Shown here piece by piece: positions 8,027-16,706 of a stretch of DNA of 64,000 nucleotides. Both the position numbers and the translations under genes were made by a program. The notes beneath the pieces were generated by a model, which was given only the letters and a program-made list of their open reading frames with translations, did no database searches and was not told the origin of the DNA. The DNA is from Clostridia bacterium. Lineage in GTDB: Bacteria; Bacillota; Clostridia; Oscillospirales; CAG-272. Position 1 is the first letter of the stretch, and each line of letters starts with the position of its first letter. The stretch lies in assembly GCA_017631085.1 (NCBI GenBank), contig JAGBTY010000053.1, forward strand, positions 1 through 64,000. Direction: 5' to 3'.

Positions 8027-8082
8027 CTCATTATGAACCAGTCGGTTTCAAGCAAGGAATAAAACATGATAGCTATATTCCT

Positions 8083-9150
8083 TTATTTCTTTCTGCCTAT
8101 CAATGCTTTCAATATCTTAATAATATAGCCTCTTGATTCCGCATCAAGTGAACCCCATGCTTTTATTATCTTCAGCTTATCCGAATTAAGCTCTGTAAGC
8201 GTTTTTATATTGTCGGAGGTCAGTATCTCGTATACCGAATCTACAACAGCACGTCTTTTTTCAGGCTCGGTCTCGGAAAGCCACCTCTTTACCGTTTCGT
8301 CTATTTTTTTGCTCTCCTCGGATATCTCGTCAAGATAAATAAACTTATTTCCTAAAAGCTGCCATGAAAATCCGTTGTGCTGTAAAAGTCCTGTGCTGTT
8401 GCTTTTTACTACCTCGTATATCTCTTCGTGCTCCAGAAGCATTCCTACGACCGAAGATTCGGGAACAAGCGTTCTTACCTTGTCTCTTATAGAAACGTAC
8501 TCCTCGCTCTCAACAAATTCCCTATTAAATCCAGGACCATCGTTATTATATACGGCTCGTATCCGTTTTTTAAGATTTTCAGGACACATCGTTGCCGCAT
8601 ATACCGCAAGATTTCCTCCCTTACTGTGTCCGCTCACGTAAAAATCTCCACGCCTTGATCTCATCTCGCGTTGAAGATATTCTGTAGCTTTTATCTGGGC
8701 GGGAACTGGAAGCATAAAGCTCATATTAAAATTTTCTTTCCAACCGACTATCGTATCGTCTGTCCCTCGAAATACCACAAAAATCGATCCGTCGTCAGAA
8801 AGAAAACTCATAGCACAGAACTGTGTTTCATCTTCCTCATTTATCTCGTTTACAAAATCGGCAATTTTTAACATACCGAAACGGCGAGTCTTTGCCGCCT
8901 TTGCCGTCACACTCATAACATCGCTTGGCACAATAAGCCCCGCCTTTGCCGTCTCGCCACTATGAAATTTAAAATATCTTTTTGCCGCAGAAAGCAACGT
9001 CGGATGACTCTTTCGGTCGTCGTCGCTCCATATATCTCCGAAATCAACGTAGCATATAAGTGCAAGTATCAGACTGTCTATCTCGTTCCATGGAGACTTT
9101 GCAAAGCTCAAGTCCCCCCTCCATTCAAGATAATCAAATACGTTTGCCAA
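8083..9150 (-). CDS. DUF2974 (Mbeg1-like) alpha/beta hydrolase
   Basis: A 355-residue protein of the Mbeg1-like family, whose core resembles lipases. The nucleophile elbow reads YVSGHSKGGNLAVYAA, with the Ser near residue 174. Upstream is VFRGTDDT, a lipase-like oxyanion region. No signal peptide is seen, so it should be cytoplasmic. The start appears to be TTG at 9150: GGAGG sits eight bases before it and no ATG occurs near the N-terminus. It is last in the cca-ruvX-DUF6472 run, 20 bases after the DUF6472 stop. The substrate is unknown. Confidence 0.87.
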   Translation of the reverse strand: MANVFDYLEWRGDLSFAKSPWNEIDSLILALICYVDFGDIWSDDDRKSHPTLLSAAKRYFKFHSGETAKAGLIVPSDVMSVTAKAAKTRRFGMLKIADFVNEINEEDETQFCAMSFLSDDGSIFVVFRGTDDTIVGWKENFNMSFMLPVPAQIKATEYLQREMRSRRGDFYVSGHSKGGNLAVYAATMCPENLKKRIRAVYNNDGPGFNREFVESEEYVSIRDKVRTLVPESSVVGMLLEHEEIYEVVKSNSTGLLQHNGFSWQLLGNKFIYLDEISEESKKIDETVKRWLSETEPEKRRAVVDSVYEILTSDNIKTLTELNSDKLKIIKAWGSLDAESRGYIIKILKALIGRKK

Positions 9151-9170
9151 ATCAATTTCCTCCGAATATT

Positions 9171-9353
9171 CTATATCTGCTTGTGCACACTCTTATATTC
9201 GTCGTAATATCTGTAATAAGGACAGCTCTGCGTCCTCTTGCCGAGAAAATTCGCCATTTCATCCTCATCAAGACTTACAGCGCATACGTAAGCATCAAGC
9301 TCCTCGTCATAATCGTAAAACTCACAGCTCTCACAGTTTGCAACCTTTTTCAC
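9171..9353 (-). CDS. DUF6472-like small Cys-rich protein
   Basis: A 60-residue protein with CESCEFYDYDEE at the N-terminus, then YVCAVSLDEDEMANFL and SCPYYRYYDEYK. Four Cys residues (two in CxxC, two more downstream) suggest a small metal-binding knuckle. The start is GTG overlapping the ruvX stop codon by four bases, so translation is coupled. It matches the DUF6472 family, which I recall as commonly adjacent to ruvX in Clostridia. Function is unknown. Its stop is TAG, the only TAG terminator I found in the window. Confidence 0.85.
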   Translation of the reverse strand: MKKVANCESCEFYDYDEELDAYVCAVSLDEDEMANFLGKRTQSCPYYRYYDEYKSVHKQI

Positions 9354-9835
9354 TTCACACCACCCTCCGACTCTCTCATGTATTTAAGTCTGTCAAGACA
9401 GTTCTGCAGTATTATTTGAGCCGAAAGAGTGTCAATAACAGTCTTTCGCTTCTGTCCTCTGGTATTCGTCTCATTAAGGTATCTTGACGCGGTCATAGTG
9501 GTCATTCGCTCGTCAAACATTGCAATGGGTATTCCACCTCCCAGTCTCTCCTCCAAGAGCCACGCAAATTTTTTACACCTCTGCGCTCTTCCCCCTTCGC
9601 TTCCGTCCATATTTACGGGAAGTCCGACAACTATCGCCGAAACTCCTCTCTCAAGGGCTATCCTGGCAACCTCGTCTGCCGTCTTCTCGATTCCGCCGGG
9701 GCTTACATATCCTATTCCCGAGGCAAGATAACCCGATACGTCAGACACTGCAAGTCCTGTTCTTTTATCTCCAAAATCAACTCCAAGTATTTTACCGCGT
9801 ATATCTTTTATAATTTCAAGGGTCTTATCGGTCAT
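9350..9835 (-). CDS. ruvX: RuvX/YqgF-type putative Holliday junction resolvase
   Basis: A 161-residue RNase H-fold protein, slightly longer than the usual 138-150. The first catalytic Asp lies in ILGVDFGDKRTGLAVSD (about 17-33), the central motif is VVGLPVNMDGSEG and the late acidic motif is FDERMTT. Family members act in pre-16S rRNA 5' end processing and possibly in recombination. It is second in the cca operon, 21 bases after cca, and its stop overlaps the DUF6472 start. Confidence 0.93.
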   Translation of the reverse strand: MTDKTLEIIKDIRGKILGVDFGDKRTGLAVSDVSGYLASGIGYVSPGGIEKTADEVARIALERGVSAIVVGLPVNMDGSEGGRAQRCKKFAWLLEERLGGGIPIAMFDERMTTMTASRYLNETNTRGQKRKTVIDTLSAQIILQNCLDRLKYMRESEGGVK

Positions 9836-9856
9836 TTTTGTTTCCTTTTCTTTGTT

Positions 9857-11035
9857 TTATTCGTCTTTTTTATATTGCATGGCAAGCTCTATTAGCTTCT
9901 CCTCACGGTTGAGAGTAGGCTCGTCGACGCATCTCAATAAAATCTCACCGAGTATCCGTCCTATATCCTTTCCGCAAAAACCAAGCTCCATAAGCTTTCG
10001 TCCGTTTATTTTAAGCTCCGAGAGATTTTTCGGTATGCTGTTCTCACGCCTTGTTAACTCGATTGCATCATGTGGTGAGCTTCCATAAGCGACAGAGGCA
10101 ACAATACCGCTCTCCCAATATACCCCCGTATCTGCTATAAACCGTCTTGCACTTATCACGTCCGATACAGAGATACGTGACGCCCGTCTTACAGCAAGAG
10201 CGCCCTTTATCTGCTTTGTCGAGCACCGAAGTGAGTGAAGAATCTCTCTTGCTTCGTTCTCTTCTGCTTCCGCGAGCAAAAAACCAAGTCTTGATATATC
10301 ACTGCCGAGCACCGAATGAAGTCGGTCAATTATCCTAATACTAGGCTCGTATCCTCCAAGAACGTAACACATAACCCCGGAGTCTTTCATTTGCTTCAAC
10401 GCGCAACTCACATCGGGAGAGCACAAAAGCTTTATAAATTCAACGCCTATCCTCTCTCTTGCAATACGTGAAAGTCCCTCTGCCTTTTCTCTCGCAGCAA
10501 TAAGCGTTTCCTTCTCTATCTCAAATCCGAGTTGGGCGGAGAAGCGAAACGCTCTCAGTATGCGCAATGCATCTTCCTCAAAACGCACCTCGGGCTTACC
10601 TACCGCCCGTATCCTTCTCGCTTCCAGATCCTCACGTCCGCCAAAGATATCGACAAGTCCTTCTCGAAGTCCATAAGCCATGGCATTGACAGTAAAATCT
10701 CTGCGAGACAAGTCTTCCTCTATTCTGTTCGTAAATGAGACCTCGTCCGGATGTCTTGAATCGGTGTAGCTTCCGTCTATTCGAAAAGTAGTAAGCTCCA
10801 CGATCTCTCGATCATATACCACCGTAACCGTTCCGTGCTTCAACCCCGTAGGTATTACGTGTCTGTCAGAGAATATCTCCATAGTCTTTTCGGGAGGGCA
10901 TGATACCGCAATGTCAAAATCATTGGGAGTGATACCCAACAGACTGTCTCTTACACATCCGCCTACCATATACGCGCGTTCTCCGTGCTCTTCTATACGT
11001 TTTATTATTTCAGCTATATATTCAGGATATATCAT
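9857..11035 (-). CDS. cca: CCA tRNA nucleotidyltransferase (or poly(A) polymerase family)
   Basis: A 392-residue class II tRNA nucleotidyltransferase. It should add or repair the 3' CCA end of tRNAs using CTP and ATP. The nucleotidyltransferase motif is VGGCVRDSLLG (about 24-34) with catalytic DFDIAV at about 40-45. RRDFTVNAMAY and the RNA-binding helical region EDALRILRAFRFSAQLG follow. The ATG at 11035 has AGGAGG six bases upstream, so the longer frame starting at 11068 is rejected. The length lacks space for a full HD domain, as in many Firmicutes. It heads a four-gene operon from the promoter at 11080-11109. Confidence 0.92.
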   Translation of the reverse strand: MIYPEYIAEIIKRIEEHGERAYMVGGCVRDSLLGITPNDFDIAVSCPPEKTMEIFSDRHVIPTGLKHGTVTVVYDREIVELTTFRIDGSYTDSRHPDEVSFTNRIEEDLSRRDFTVNAMAYGLREGLVDIFGGREDLEARRIRAVGKPEVRFEEDALRILRAFRFSAQLGFEIEKETLIAAREKAEGLSRIARERIGVEFIKLLCSPDVSCALKQMKDSGVMCYVLGGYEPSIRIIDRLHSVLGSDISRLGFLLAEAEENEAREILHSLRCSTKQIKGALAVRRASRISVSDVISARRFIADTGVYWESGIVASVAYGSSPHDAIELTRRENSIPKNLSELKINGRKLMELGFCGKDIGRILGEILLRCVDEPTLNREEKLIELAMQYKKDE

Positions 11036-11079
11036 TTTAGCCCTCCTTCCTTTTATGAAATTAAACATCTCTTGTATTT

Positions 11080-11109
11080 ATTATACACCACAAGTATATG
11101 TTTTGTCAA
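11080..11109 (-). promoter_or_regulatory. Promoter of the cca-ruvX operon
   Basis: On the minus strand TTGACA (11104-11109) and TATAAT (11080-11085) are spaced 18 bases apart. It is divergent from the AraC promoter 30 bases away. Confidence 0.75.
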
Positions 11110-11138
11110 TTTATAATGAGTATATTTTAGCAATTCTA

Positions 11139-11167
11139 TTGACAAAAAAGAGCATTCGTGATAAAAT
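11139..11167 (+). promoter_or_regulatory. Promoter of the AraC-family gene at 11249
   Basis: TTGACA (11139-11144) and TAAAAT (11162-11167) are spaced 17 bases. Confidence 0.7.
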
Positions 11168-11191
11168 CGTATTATGTACTTTTTGATAATA

Positions 11192-11209
11192 CCATGTGCA
11201 AACACATGG
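11192..11209. promoter_or_regulatory. Inverted repeat in the AraC gene leader
   Basis: CCATGTG and CACATGG flank CAAA, a perfect 7-bp dyad about 25 bases after the -10 box and 40 bases before the ATG. It could be an operator for autoregulation or a short RNA hairpin. Confidence 0.45.
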
Positions 11210-11248
11210 CGCTTTATGGTATAATTATGTGTTATTTAGGAGGTAGGT

Positions 11249-12076
11249 ATGAGGATAAATAGCCGTGAATTTTTCTCCAAGTTTATGGATGACTGCGACG
11301 TATCCGTATCCTTTGACGGATTCGTTGTAACCGACGAAACATGGCGTCGTACTCCCCCTATTCCCTCTCCAAGCTCTCGTATCTATTATGTTACAGAGGG
11401 AGAAGGAATGTTAATATCTGATAATTTTTCAATGAAACTGACACCCGGTCACGTCTATATTGCTCCTTGCGGTATACGTTGCGGTTATTATGGAACACCC
11501 TCGGTCACAAAGCTTTTCTTCCACGTCAACGTAATACTTCCAGACGGATACGACCTTTTTTCAACAGCAAAGAACTTCGCTTGTATCGAGCGTCCCATAG
11601 AATATATGCAAACGCTTATAGCCTGGTATTTAGGCGACAATGCAATTGAACATATCATGTTAAAAGCAGAGCTTTGGCAAACGGTAAGCGAATTTGCAAA
11701 AATCCTTCTTGGAGATAACAACCGTCCCGCAAAATATTCACCTGCCGTTTCAAACGCTATTTCCTATATTCGTAATAATCTTTCAGCATCACTCACAGTG
11801 GTAGATGTTGCTGAAGCGGTATTCTGTTCCGCAGGAACACTCAGCGCCTCATTTAAGCGCGAGCTTGGTCTTTCGGTCGCAAAATATATTGAAGACCTGC
11901 TCATGTTTGAGGCAAGAAGAATGTTGCTCGCTTCTGACCGTTCTATCTTCAATATAAGCTCCGACCTCGGTTTTTGTGACCAATTTTATTTTTCCCGTCG
12001 GTTCAAACGCCAATTCGCCCTCTCCCCCAGAGAATACCGGAAGGTCTATCTGTCCTCTATCGGACTTTATAACTAA
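11249..12076 (+). CDS. AraC-family transcriptional regulator
   Basis: A 275-residue regulator. The N-terminal half is a cupin-like sensor domain (MLISDNFSMKLTPGHVYIAPCG near residues 51-72). The C-terminal 100 residues hold the double helix-turn-helix, with VVDVAEAVFCSAGTLSASFK and the conserved DLGFCDQFYFSRRFKRQF. GGAGG lies before the ATG. It converges on the GlpA-like operon and is divergent from cca. Its target is not evident, since no sugar gene is directly attached. Confidence 0.9.
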   Translation: MRINSREFFSKFMDDCDVSVSFDGFVVTDETWRRTPPIPSPSSRIYYVTEGEGMLISDNFSMKLTPGHVYIAPCGIRCGYYGTPSVTKLFFHVNVILPDGYDLFSTAKNFACIERPIEYMQTLIAWYLGDNAIEHIMLKAELWQTVSEFAKILLGDNNRPAKYSPAVSNAISYIRNNLSASLTVVDVAEAVFCSAGTLSASFKRELGLSVAKYIEDLLMFEARRMLLASDRSIFNISSDLGFCDQFYFSRRFKRQFALSPREYRKVYLSSIGLYN

Positions 12077-12151
12077 TAAAAACAAGTTTGCAGTTATGGC
12101 AAGTGAAGTTATCACACTGTCCGTGCTGTATCAATTAAATTTGAAATATAA

Positions 12152-12185
12152 AAAAGGAACGGTTAAGTTAAAAACCGTTCCTTTT
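12152..12185. terminator. Bidirectional terminator between AraC gene and GlpA-like operon
   Basis: A 13-bp stem (12152-12164 with 12173-12185), loop of 8, flanked by A and T runs. Confidence 0.85.
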
Positions 12186-12190
12186 GTTCC

Positions 12191-12541
12191 TTATCTTATA
12201 AGCGCCGTTGTAACGATATTAGCTCCCGTGCCGAGAATATTCTCAACAACGATGCTTCCAAGCGCGGCATCGCGAGGAACTCGTACCTCGTTGACTATCT
12301 CCATAGCCTTGAAAAGAAGCTCCTTGGGGATAACATTGTCGCTCTTAACGGCAACAACTCCGCCTCCTTCGACGGCTGCGGTTGTAGTAAGTGTTCTCAT
12401 GGGGGCTACACACTCGTTTCTTGCGTATACCTCTCCTCTTTTACAGGTGTGACCTTCAATGGAAAGGATATCCTTGCCCTCAAGCTCTATTTTTATGGTA
12501 CATCCCTTAGGACATACTATACAAGTCATCTCTCTTGTCAT
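12191..12541 (-). CDS. DUF1667 domain protein
   Basis: A 116-residue protein beginning MTREMTCIVCPKGCTIKI and later GHTCKRGEVYARNECVAP. The Cys residues (CxxCxxxC, then C and C) look like a metal or Fe-S site. DUF1667 proteins are encoded after a GlpA-like dehydrogenase and an FAD oxidoreductase in many Firmicutes and are thought to belong to an anaerobic glycerol-3-phosphate oxidation complex in the place of GlpC. Here it is the third gene of exactly that set, 14 bases after its partner. The electron-transfer role is inference. Confidence 0.88.
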   Translation of the reverse strand: MTREMTCIVCPKGCTIKIELEGKDILSIEGHTCKRGEVYARNECVAPMRTLTTTAAVEGGGVVAVKSDNVIPKELLFKAMEIVNEVRVPRDAALGSIVVENILGTGANIVTTALIR

Positions 12542-12555
12542 ATCTTTGCCTCCTA

Positions 12556-13809
12556 TCAGTTTTCAATCGAAAAGCTAAGTGTTCCGCTTTCAATTACCTT
12601 TATCATATCCGCACTTACTGTCACGGTCTCCATTTCACCTGGGGCAAGCTTCTGCTTCTTTTTGCTGTAAATGACTCTGTCTCCGTCACGCACTACTACC
12701 TTCGCATCTCTGTATACGTCGGCAACACGGAAATAAACTCTGACATCCTCTGCCGCTGTGATCCTCTGTGGAACTGTATAACGAACGCGTCCGTCGGTAG
12801 TAAGCTTAACGTTTATATCTTTCTTTGTATTGCCTCTTATAAATTCGACCGCAGCTTTTCCGGCTATTTCAGCTTCCTCGGAAACGTAGTCGACAAGGTC
12901 GTGAACGTGAAGAACGTTACCGCAGGCAAATATTCCATCCACCTCTGTTTCTCTGTTCTGGTCGACCTCAGCACCGCTTGTGATGCGGTTAAGCTCAATT
13001 CCTGCACTCTTTGTCAGCTCGTTTTCAGGAATAAGTCCGACCGAAAGAAGAAGTGTATCACATTCAATGTATATCTCACTTCCCGCAATGGGTCTACGAC
13101 GCTCATCTACCTTTGCGATCGTCACTCCTGTAACTCTTTCCTTGCCGTGTATCTCTACGACAGTATGGCTGAGCATAAGCGGGATACCGAAATCATTAAG
13201 ACACTGCTCTATATTTCTCGCAAGTCCGCCCGAATAAGGCATAAGTTCACATACTGCTTCTACCTTTGCTCCCTCAAGAGTCATTCTTCTTGCCATTATA
13301 AGTCCGATGTCACCCGAGCCGAGTATTACTACTTTCTTACCGGGCATGTATCCGTCGATATTAACGAACTTCTGTGCGCAACCTGCGGTAAATATTCCGG
13401 AAGGACGACTTCCCGCAATATTGAGTGCCCCTTTAGGACGCTCGCGACAACCCATAGCAAGAATTATCGCTCCCGCCTCAACGGTAAATATTCCCTCCTC
13501 ACTGTTTATAGCGGTGACCTTGCGGTCGGAGGTAATATCGAGAACCATGGTATTGAGCTTAAATGGTATTCCACGCTCAAGCACCTGCGCCTCGTATCTG
13601 TATGCGTATTCAGGACCTGTAAGCTCCTCTCCGAATTTGTGAAGTCCAAATCCATTGTGTATGCACTGACGGAGTATGCCTCCGAGTCCTTTATCTCTTT
13701 CAAGTATGAGAATGTCTCTGATACCTGCATCGTATGCTGCAACCGCTGCGCTCATTCCCGCAGGGCCTCCTCCGATTATTACAAACTCTGCTTTATAACA
13801 AATACTCAT
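12556..13809 (-). CDS. FAD-dependent pyridine nucleotide-disulphide oxidoreductase family protein
   Basis: A 417-residue flavoprotein. FVIIGGGPAGMSAAVAAYDAG at the N-terminus is the FAD Rossmann motif, and KKVVILGSGDIGLIMARR (about 150-168) is the NAD(P) Rossmann motif. CGNVLHVHDLVD is the second FAD contact. It lacks the redox-active CxxC of thioredoxin reductase at the usual place, as far as I can see. It starts one base after the GlpA-like gene ends, so both are one operon. It probably passes electrons from glycerol-3-phosphate or a similar substrate to a carrier, by analogy to GlpB. Confidence 0.88.
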   Translation of the reverse strand: MSICYKAEFVIIGGGPAGMSAAVAAYDAGIRDILILERDKGLGGILRQCIHNGFGLHKFGEELTGPEYAYRYEAQVLERGIPFKLNTMVLDITSDRKVTAINSEEGIFTVEAGAIILAMGCRERPKGALNIAGSRPSGIFTAGCAQKFVNIDGYMPGKKVVILGSGDIGLIMARRMTLEGAKVEAVCELMPYSGGLARNIEQCLNDFGIPLMLSHTVVEIHGKERVTGVTIAKVDERRRPIAGSEIYIECDTLLLSVGLIPENELTKSAGIELNRITSGAEVDQNRETEVDGIFACGNVLHVHDLVDYVSEEAEIAGKAAVEFIRGNTKKDINVKLTTDGRVRYTVPQRITAAEDVRVYFRVADVYRDAKVVVRDGDRVIYSKKKQKLAPGEMETVTVSADMIKVIESGTLSFSIEN

Positions 13810-13810
13810 T

Positions 13811-15241
13811 TTAGTCCTCCCCCTTGGTCTTTCCGTAATTGATAACAGAACCCTTACCGAATTTGGTCACATCCTCAAATGCAACACCGAGCTCTCTCGC
13901 AAGTATCGCAACGACAGTTGGTGAGCAGAATCCGCCCTGACATCTTCCCATTCCGCCTCTCGTGCGTCTCTTGACTCCGTCAACGTCTCTCGCACCGGGA
14001 TTTTGGTGGATAGCCTCGACGATCTCGCCCTCGGTAACCCTCTCACAGCGGCAAACAATACGTCCGTATCTTCCGTCCTTTTTGATGATCTCATTCTTTT
14101 CCTCGTCGGAAAGTTCTGTGAAATAGTGTGCCGGACGTCTTATGGGATCATAATCCTTCTTCACATCACCGAGCGCTCCCTCACCATTGAGAAGTCCTTC
14201 CACATACTCGGCAATAGCAGGAGCAGAGGAAAGTCCGGGGCTTTCGATTCCTCCGAGAGTAACTACTCGGTCATTCATTTTTATGATAAAATCACCTGTA
14301 CTTCCAACGGCACGAAGTCCGCAGAAAGAGGTTATGGTCTTATTGAAGCTGATACCGCTTACGTTATCGAGAGAGCGTGTAAAGAGAGTGTCAAAGCCCT
14401 CTCTGGTAGTGGACGTATCCGTCTTATCTTCTATATCCACTGCCGTAGGACCTACGAGAAGATTTCCGTCGACCGTGGGGGATACTAGTATTCCCTTACC
14501 CATCTTTGTAGGTGTGTGGAATATTGTGTGGGACACGAAGTTTCCGCACTCCTTGTCGATAAGCATATATTCTCCGCGACGAGGATGCACGCTGAAATCT
14601 CCATCTCCCGTCATGGCAGCCACGTCGTCCGAGTAAAGTCCTGCAGCGTTTACTATATAACGGCAATTAACAGTCTGACCGTTGGAAGAAATTATAGAAT
14701 AACCGTCACCGTTTTTCTCTATAGAAGCAACCTCAAAGTCAAGTATGAGTTCTGCTCCGTTATCCATTGCATTTCCTACTGCCGCAATAGCAAGCTCATA
14801 GGGACAAACTATAGCTCCCGTCTCTGCCAGAAGTGCACAGGAAAGCTCGGGGTTGAGATTGGGCTCAAGGGCGTGAAGCTCGTCCTTTTCGATAATACGA
14901 AGTCCCTTGACTCCGTTTTCGACACCCCTTTTGTATATCGCCTCGACCTCTGCTCTCTCGCTTTCAAATCCGACTACAAGAGAACCGTTATTCTTATACT
15001 TGACTCCAAGCTCTTTTGTGATACGTGGCATCATTTCAGAGCCTCTTACGTTCATCTTTGCCTTCATAGAGCCGACCTTGGCATCAAATCCTGCGTGAAC
15101 GATAGCACTGTTAGCTCTTGTCGCACCCATTGCCACGTCGCTCTCCTTCTCGATAATGCAAAGCTTTACGTTGTACTTTGACAGCTCTCTGGCTATCATT
15201 CCACCGATAACACCCGCACCGATAACAACAACATCGAACAT
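13811..15241 (-). CDS. GlpA-like FAD dehydrogenase (anaerobic glycerol-3-phosphate dehydrogenase family)
   Basis: A 476-residue flavoprotein. FDVVVIGAGVIGGMIAREL (2-20) is the FAD-binding motif, followed by a DAO domain and, at about 400-455, a BFD-like [2Fe-2S] domain with CRCERVTEG and GMGRCQGGFC. This matches GlpA-type dehydrogenases, which oxidise sn-glycerol-3-phosphate to dihydroxyacetone phosphate. I choose the ATG at 15241 with GAGGAAA before it. The longer frame runs back through the leader hairpin and is unlikely. No glycerol kinase or facilitator gene is in the window, so substrate assignment rests on family and operon form. Confidence 0.88.
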   Translation of the reverse strand: MFDVVVIGAGVIGGMIARELSKYNVKLCIIEKESDVAMGATRANSAIVHAGFDAKVGSMKAKMNVRGSEMMPRITKELGVKYKNNGSLVVGFESERAEVEAIYKRGVENGVKGLRIIEKDELHALEPNLNPELSCALLAETGAIVCPYELAIAAVGNAMDNGAELILDFEVASIEKNGDGYSIISSNGQTVNCRYIVNAAGLYSDDVAAMTGDGDFSVHPRRGEYMLIDKECGNFVSHTIFHTPTKMGKGILVSPTVDGNLLVGPTAVDIEDKTDTSTTREGFDTLFTRSLDNVSGISFNKTITSFCGLRAVGSTGDFIIKMNDRVVTLGGIESPGLSSAPAIAEYVEGLLNGEGALGDVKKDYDPIRRPAHYFTELSDEEKNEIIKKDGRYGRIVCRCERVTEGEIVEAIHQNPGARDVDGVKRRTRGGMGRCQGGFCSPTVVAILARELGVAFEDVTKFGKGSVINYGKTKGED

Positions 15242-15277
15242 TTCGTTTCCTCTTTTCTTATATTTTTCTTTTTTAGC

Positions 15278-15333
15278 AAAAAAAACAGATGCGAAAAAAC
15301 ACATAGCAAAAAGCTATGCATTCCGTCGCATCT
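15278..15333 (-). promoter_or_regulatory. Leader terminator (candidate attenuator) of the GlpA-like operon
   Basis: On the minus strand, between promoter and start codon, lies an 8-bp outer stem (15326-15333 with 15287-15294) enclosing a 6-bp inner stem (15313-15318 with 15302-15307), then eight T residues (15285-15278). This is an intrinsic terminator inside a leader of about 115 bases. Its position implies controlled antitermination, as known for GlpP control of glp operons in Bacillus. No GlpP gene is in the window. Confidence 0.65.
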
Positions 15334-15362
15334 CCAAATCTCTGCGTCAATATTACTTTATC

Positions 15363-15391
15363 ATAATATCACTTTTTTATTATTTTGTCAA
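15363..15391 (-). promoter_or_regulatory. Promoter of the GlpA-like operon
   Basis: On the minus strand TTGACA (15386-15391) and TATTAT (15363-15368) are spaced 17 bases. Its -35 box lies 18 bases from the divergent guaA -35 box. Confidence 0.75.
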
Positions 15392-15409
15392 TAGAGTTTA
15401 ATTTTTTTC

Positions 15410-15438
15410 TTGACAAATATCTAAAAAAAGTTTATAAT
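15410..15438 (+). promoter_or_regulatory. Promoter of guaA
   Basis: TTGACA (15410-15415) and TATAAT (15433-15438), spacing 17. The leader is only about 40 bases, too short for a purine riboswitch. Confidence 0.85.
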
Positions 15439-15486
15439 TATTTGTGTCGTAAAAGTATACATTTCTTTTTATTTCGGAGGTAAAAA

Positions 15487-16494
15487 ATGGATTCAAACGT
15501 AAGACCGGAAACTATGGAGAGAATAGCAACTCCTGAACTTGCAGAAAAATTTATCACAGAACAGGTCGATGAGGTTCGCCGTCAAGTTGGCGACAAAAAG
15601 GTGCTTCTCGCTCTTTCGGGCGGTGTTGACAGCTCCGTCGTCGCGGCTCTCCTTATCAAAGCCATTGGCAAACAGCTGGTATGCGTTCACGTAAACCACG
15701 GACTTATGCGCAAAAATGAGTCTGAAAATGTCATTGAAATATTCCGCAACGGACTTGACGCTAACCTTATCTACATCGACGCTACCGACAGATTTTTAAA
15801 TCTTCTTGACGGTGTTGCCGAGCCCGAGAAAAAAAGAAAAATAATAGGAAAAGAATTTATCGAGGTATTTGCCGACGAGGCAAGAAAGCTTGAAGGCGTT
15901 TCTTTCCTTGCACAAGGTACTATCTATCCCGATATCCTCGAAAGCTTCAAGCAGGCAGAGGGTAAGCAGGCAGTAAAGTCCCACCACAACGTAGGCGGAC
16001 TTCCCGACGACCTGGCAGAAAAATTCGAGCTCGTAGAACCACTCAAGCTTCTCTATAAGGACGAGGTAAGAGTTGTGGGCAGAGCGCTCGGACTTCCCTC
16101 CGCAATGGTCGATCGTCAGCCTTTCCCCGGTCCCGGACTCGGCGTAAGATGCACGGGAGCTATCACAAGAGACAGACTCCACGCGCTTCGCGAAGCAGAC
16201 GCGATACTCCGCGAGGAATTCGATATCAGCGGACTCGCAACTAAGGTATGGCAGTTCTTCGTAGTCGTTCCCGACATGAAGAGTGTAGGCGTTAAGGACG
16301 AAGGAAGATACGAGGGTTGGCCCGCGATCATTCGTGCCGTAAACACAAAGGACGCAATGACCGCAACCATCGAGGAGATCCCCTACTCCGTGCTTCATAA
16401 GATAACGAACAGAATAATCACCGAGGTTGACGGCATCAACCGCGTACTCTATGACCTGACACCCAAGCCTACCGGAACAATCGAGTGGGAATAA
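15487..16494 (+). CDS. guaA: GMP synthase ATP-pyrophosphatase subunit (no glutaminase domain)
   Basis: A 335-residue protein holding only the synthase half of GMP synthase, which adenylates XMP and aminates it to GMP. The P-loop ALSGGVDSSVVAALL lies at about 42-56. FPGPGLGVRC and the C-terminal KPTGTIEWE belong to the dimerisation domain. Standard bacterial GuaA is about 510-520 residues with an N-terminal class I amidotransferase. That part is absent here and there is no room for it upstream, since the promoter and GGAGG are directly in front. Split forms are known in archaea and some bacteria. The partner glutaminase is not in the window. Confidence 0.92.
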   Translation: MDSNVRPETMERIATPELAEKFITEQVDEVRRQVGDKKVLLALSGGVDSSVVAALLIKAIGKQLVCVHVNHGLMRKNESENVIEIFRNGLDANLIYIDATDRFLNLLDGVAEPEKKRKIIGKEFIEVFADEARKLEGVSFLAQGTIYPDILESFKQAEGKQAVKSHHNVGGLPDDLAEKFELVEPLKLLYKDEVRVVGRALGLPSAMVDRQPFPGPGLGVRCTGAITRDRLHALREADAILREEFDISGLATKVWQFFVVVPDMKSVGVKDEGRYEGWPAIIRAVNTKDAMTATIEEIPYSVLHKITNRIITEVDGINRVLYDLTPKPTGTIEWE

Positions 16495-16508
16495 TACAAT
16501 AAGGTTTT

Positions 16509-16544
16509 AAGTGGCTTGGAAGCATTATTCCAAGCCACTTTTTT
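16509..16544 (+). terminator. Terminator of guaA
   Basis: A 13-bp stem (16509-16521 with 16528-16540), loop GCATTA, followed by a T run. Confidence 0.92.
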
Positions 16545-16706
16545 GCAAACTTGATATTTTTGCATGACACCGCTTTGACAGTTGAATAGGTGGAATAGGA
16601 AGCTTTCAATTAACTACGATCGCCTACTATACACTTCGCGTAGTTTTGATGCACATTCGATGCGGTTTGAATACAGTGATAATTAAACGAAAGGAACTTA
16701 CACGAA

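Noticed and set aside
12535..13842. A 435-codon open frame on the plus strand opposite the FAD oxidoreductase gene
   Set aside because: It is antisense to a gene with clear FAD and NAD motifs, is rich in Cys, Ser and Tyr with no family resemblance, and has no ribosome site.
15439..15486. Purine riboswitch in front of guaA
   Set aside because: The leader is only about 40 bases and has no conserved purine aptamer core.
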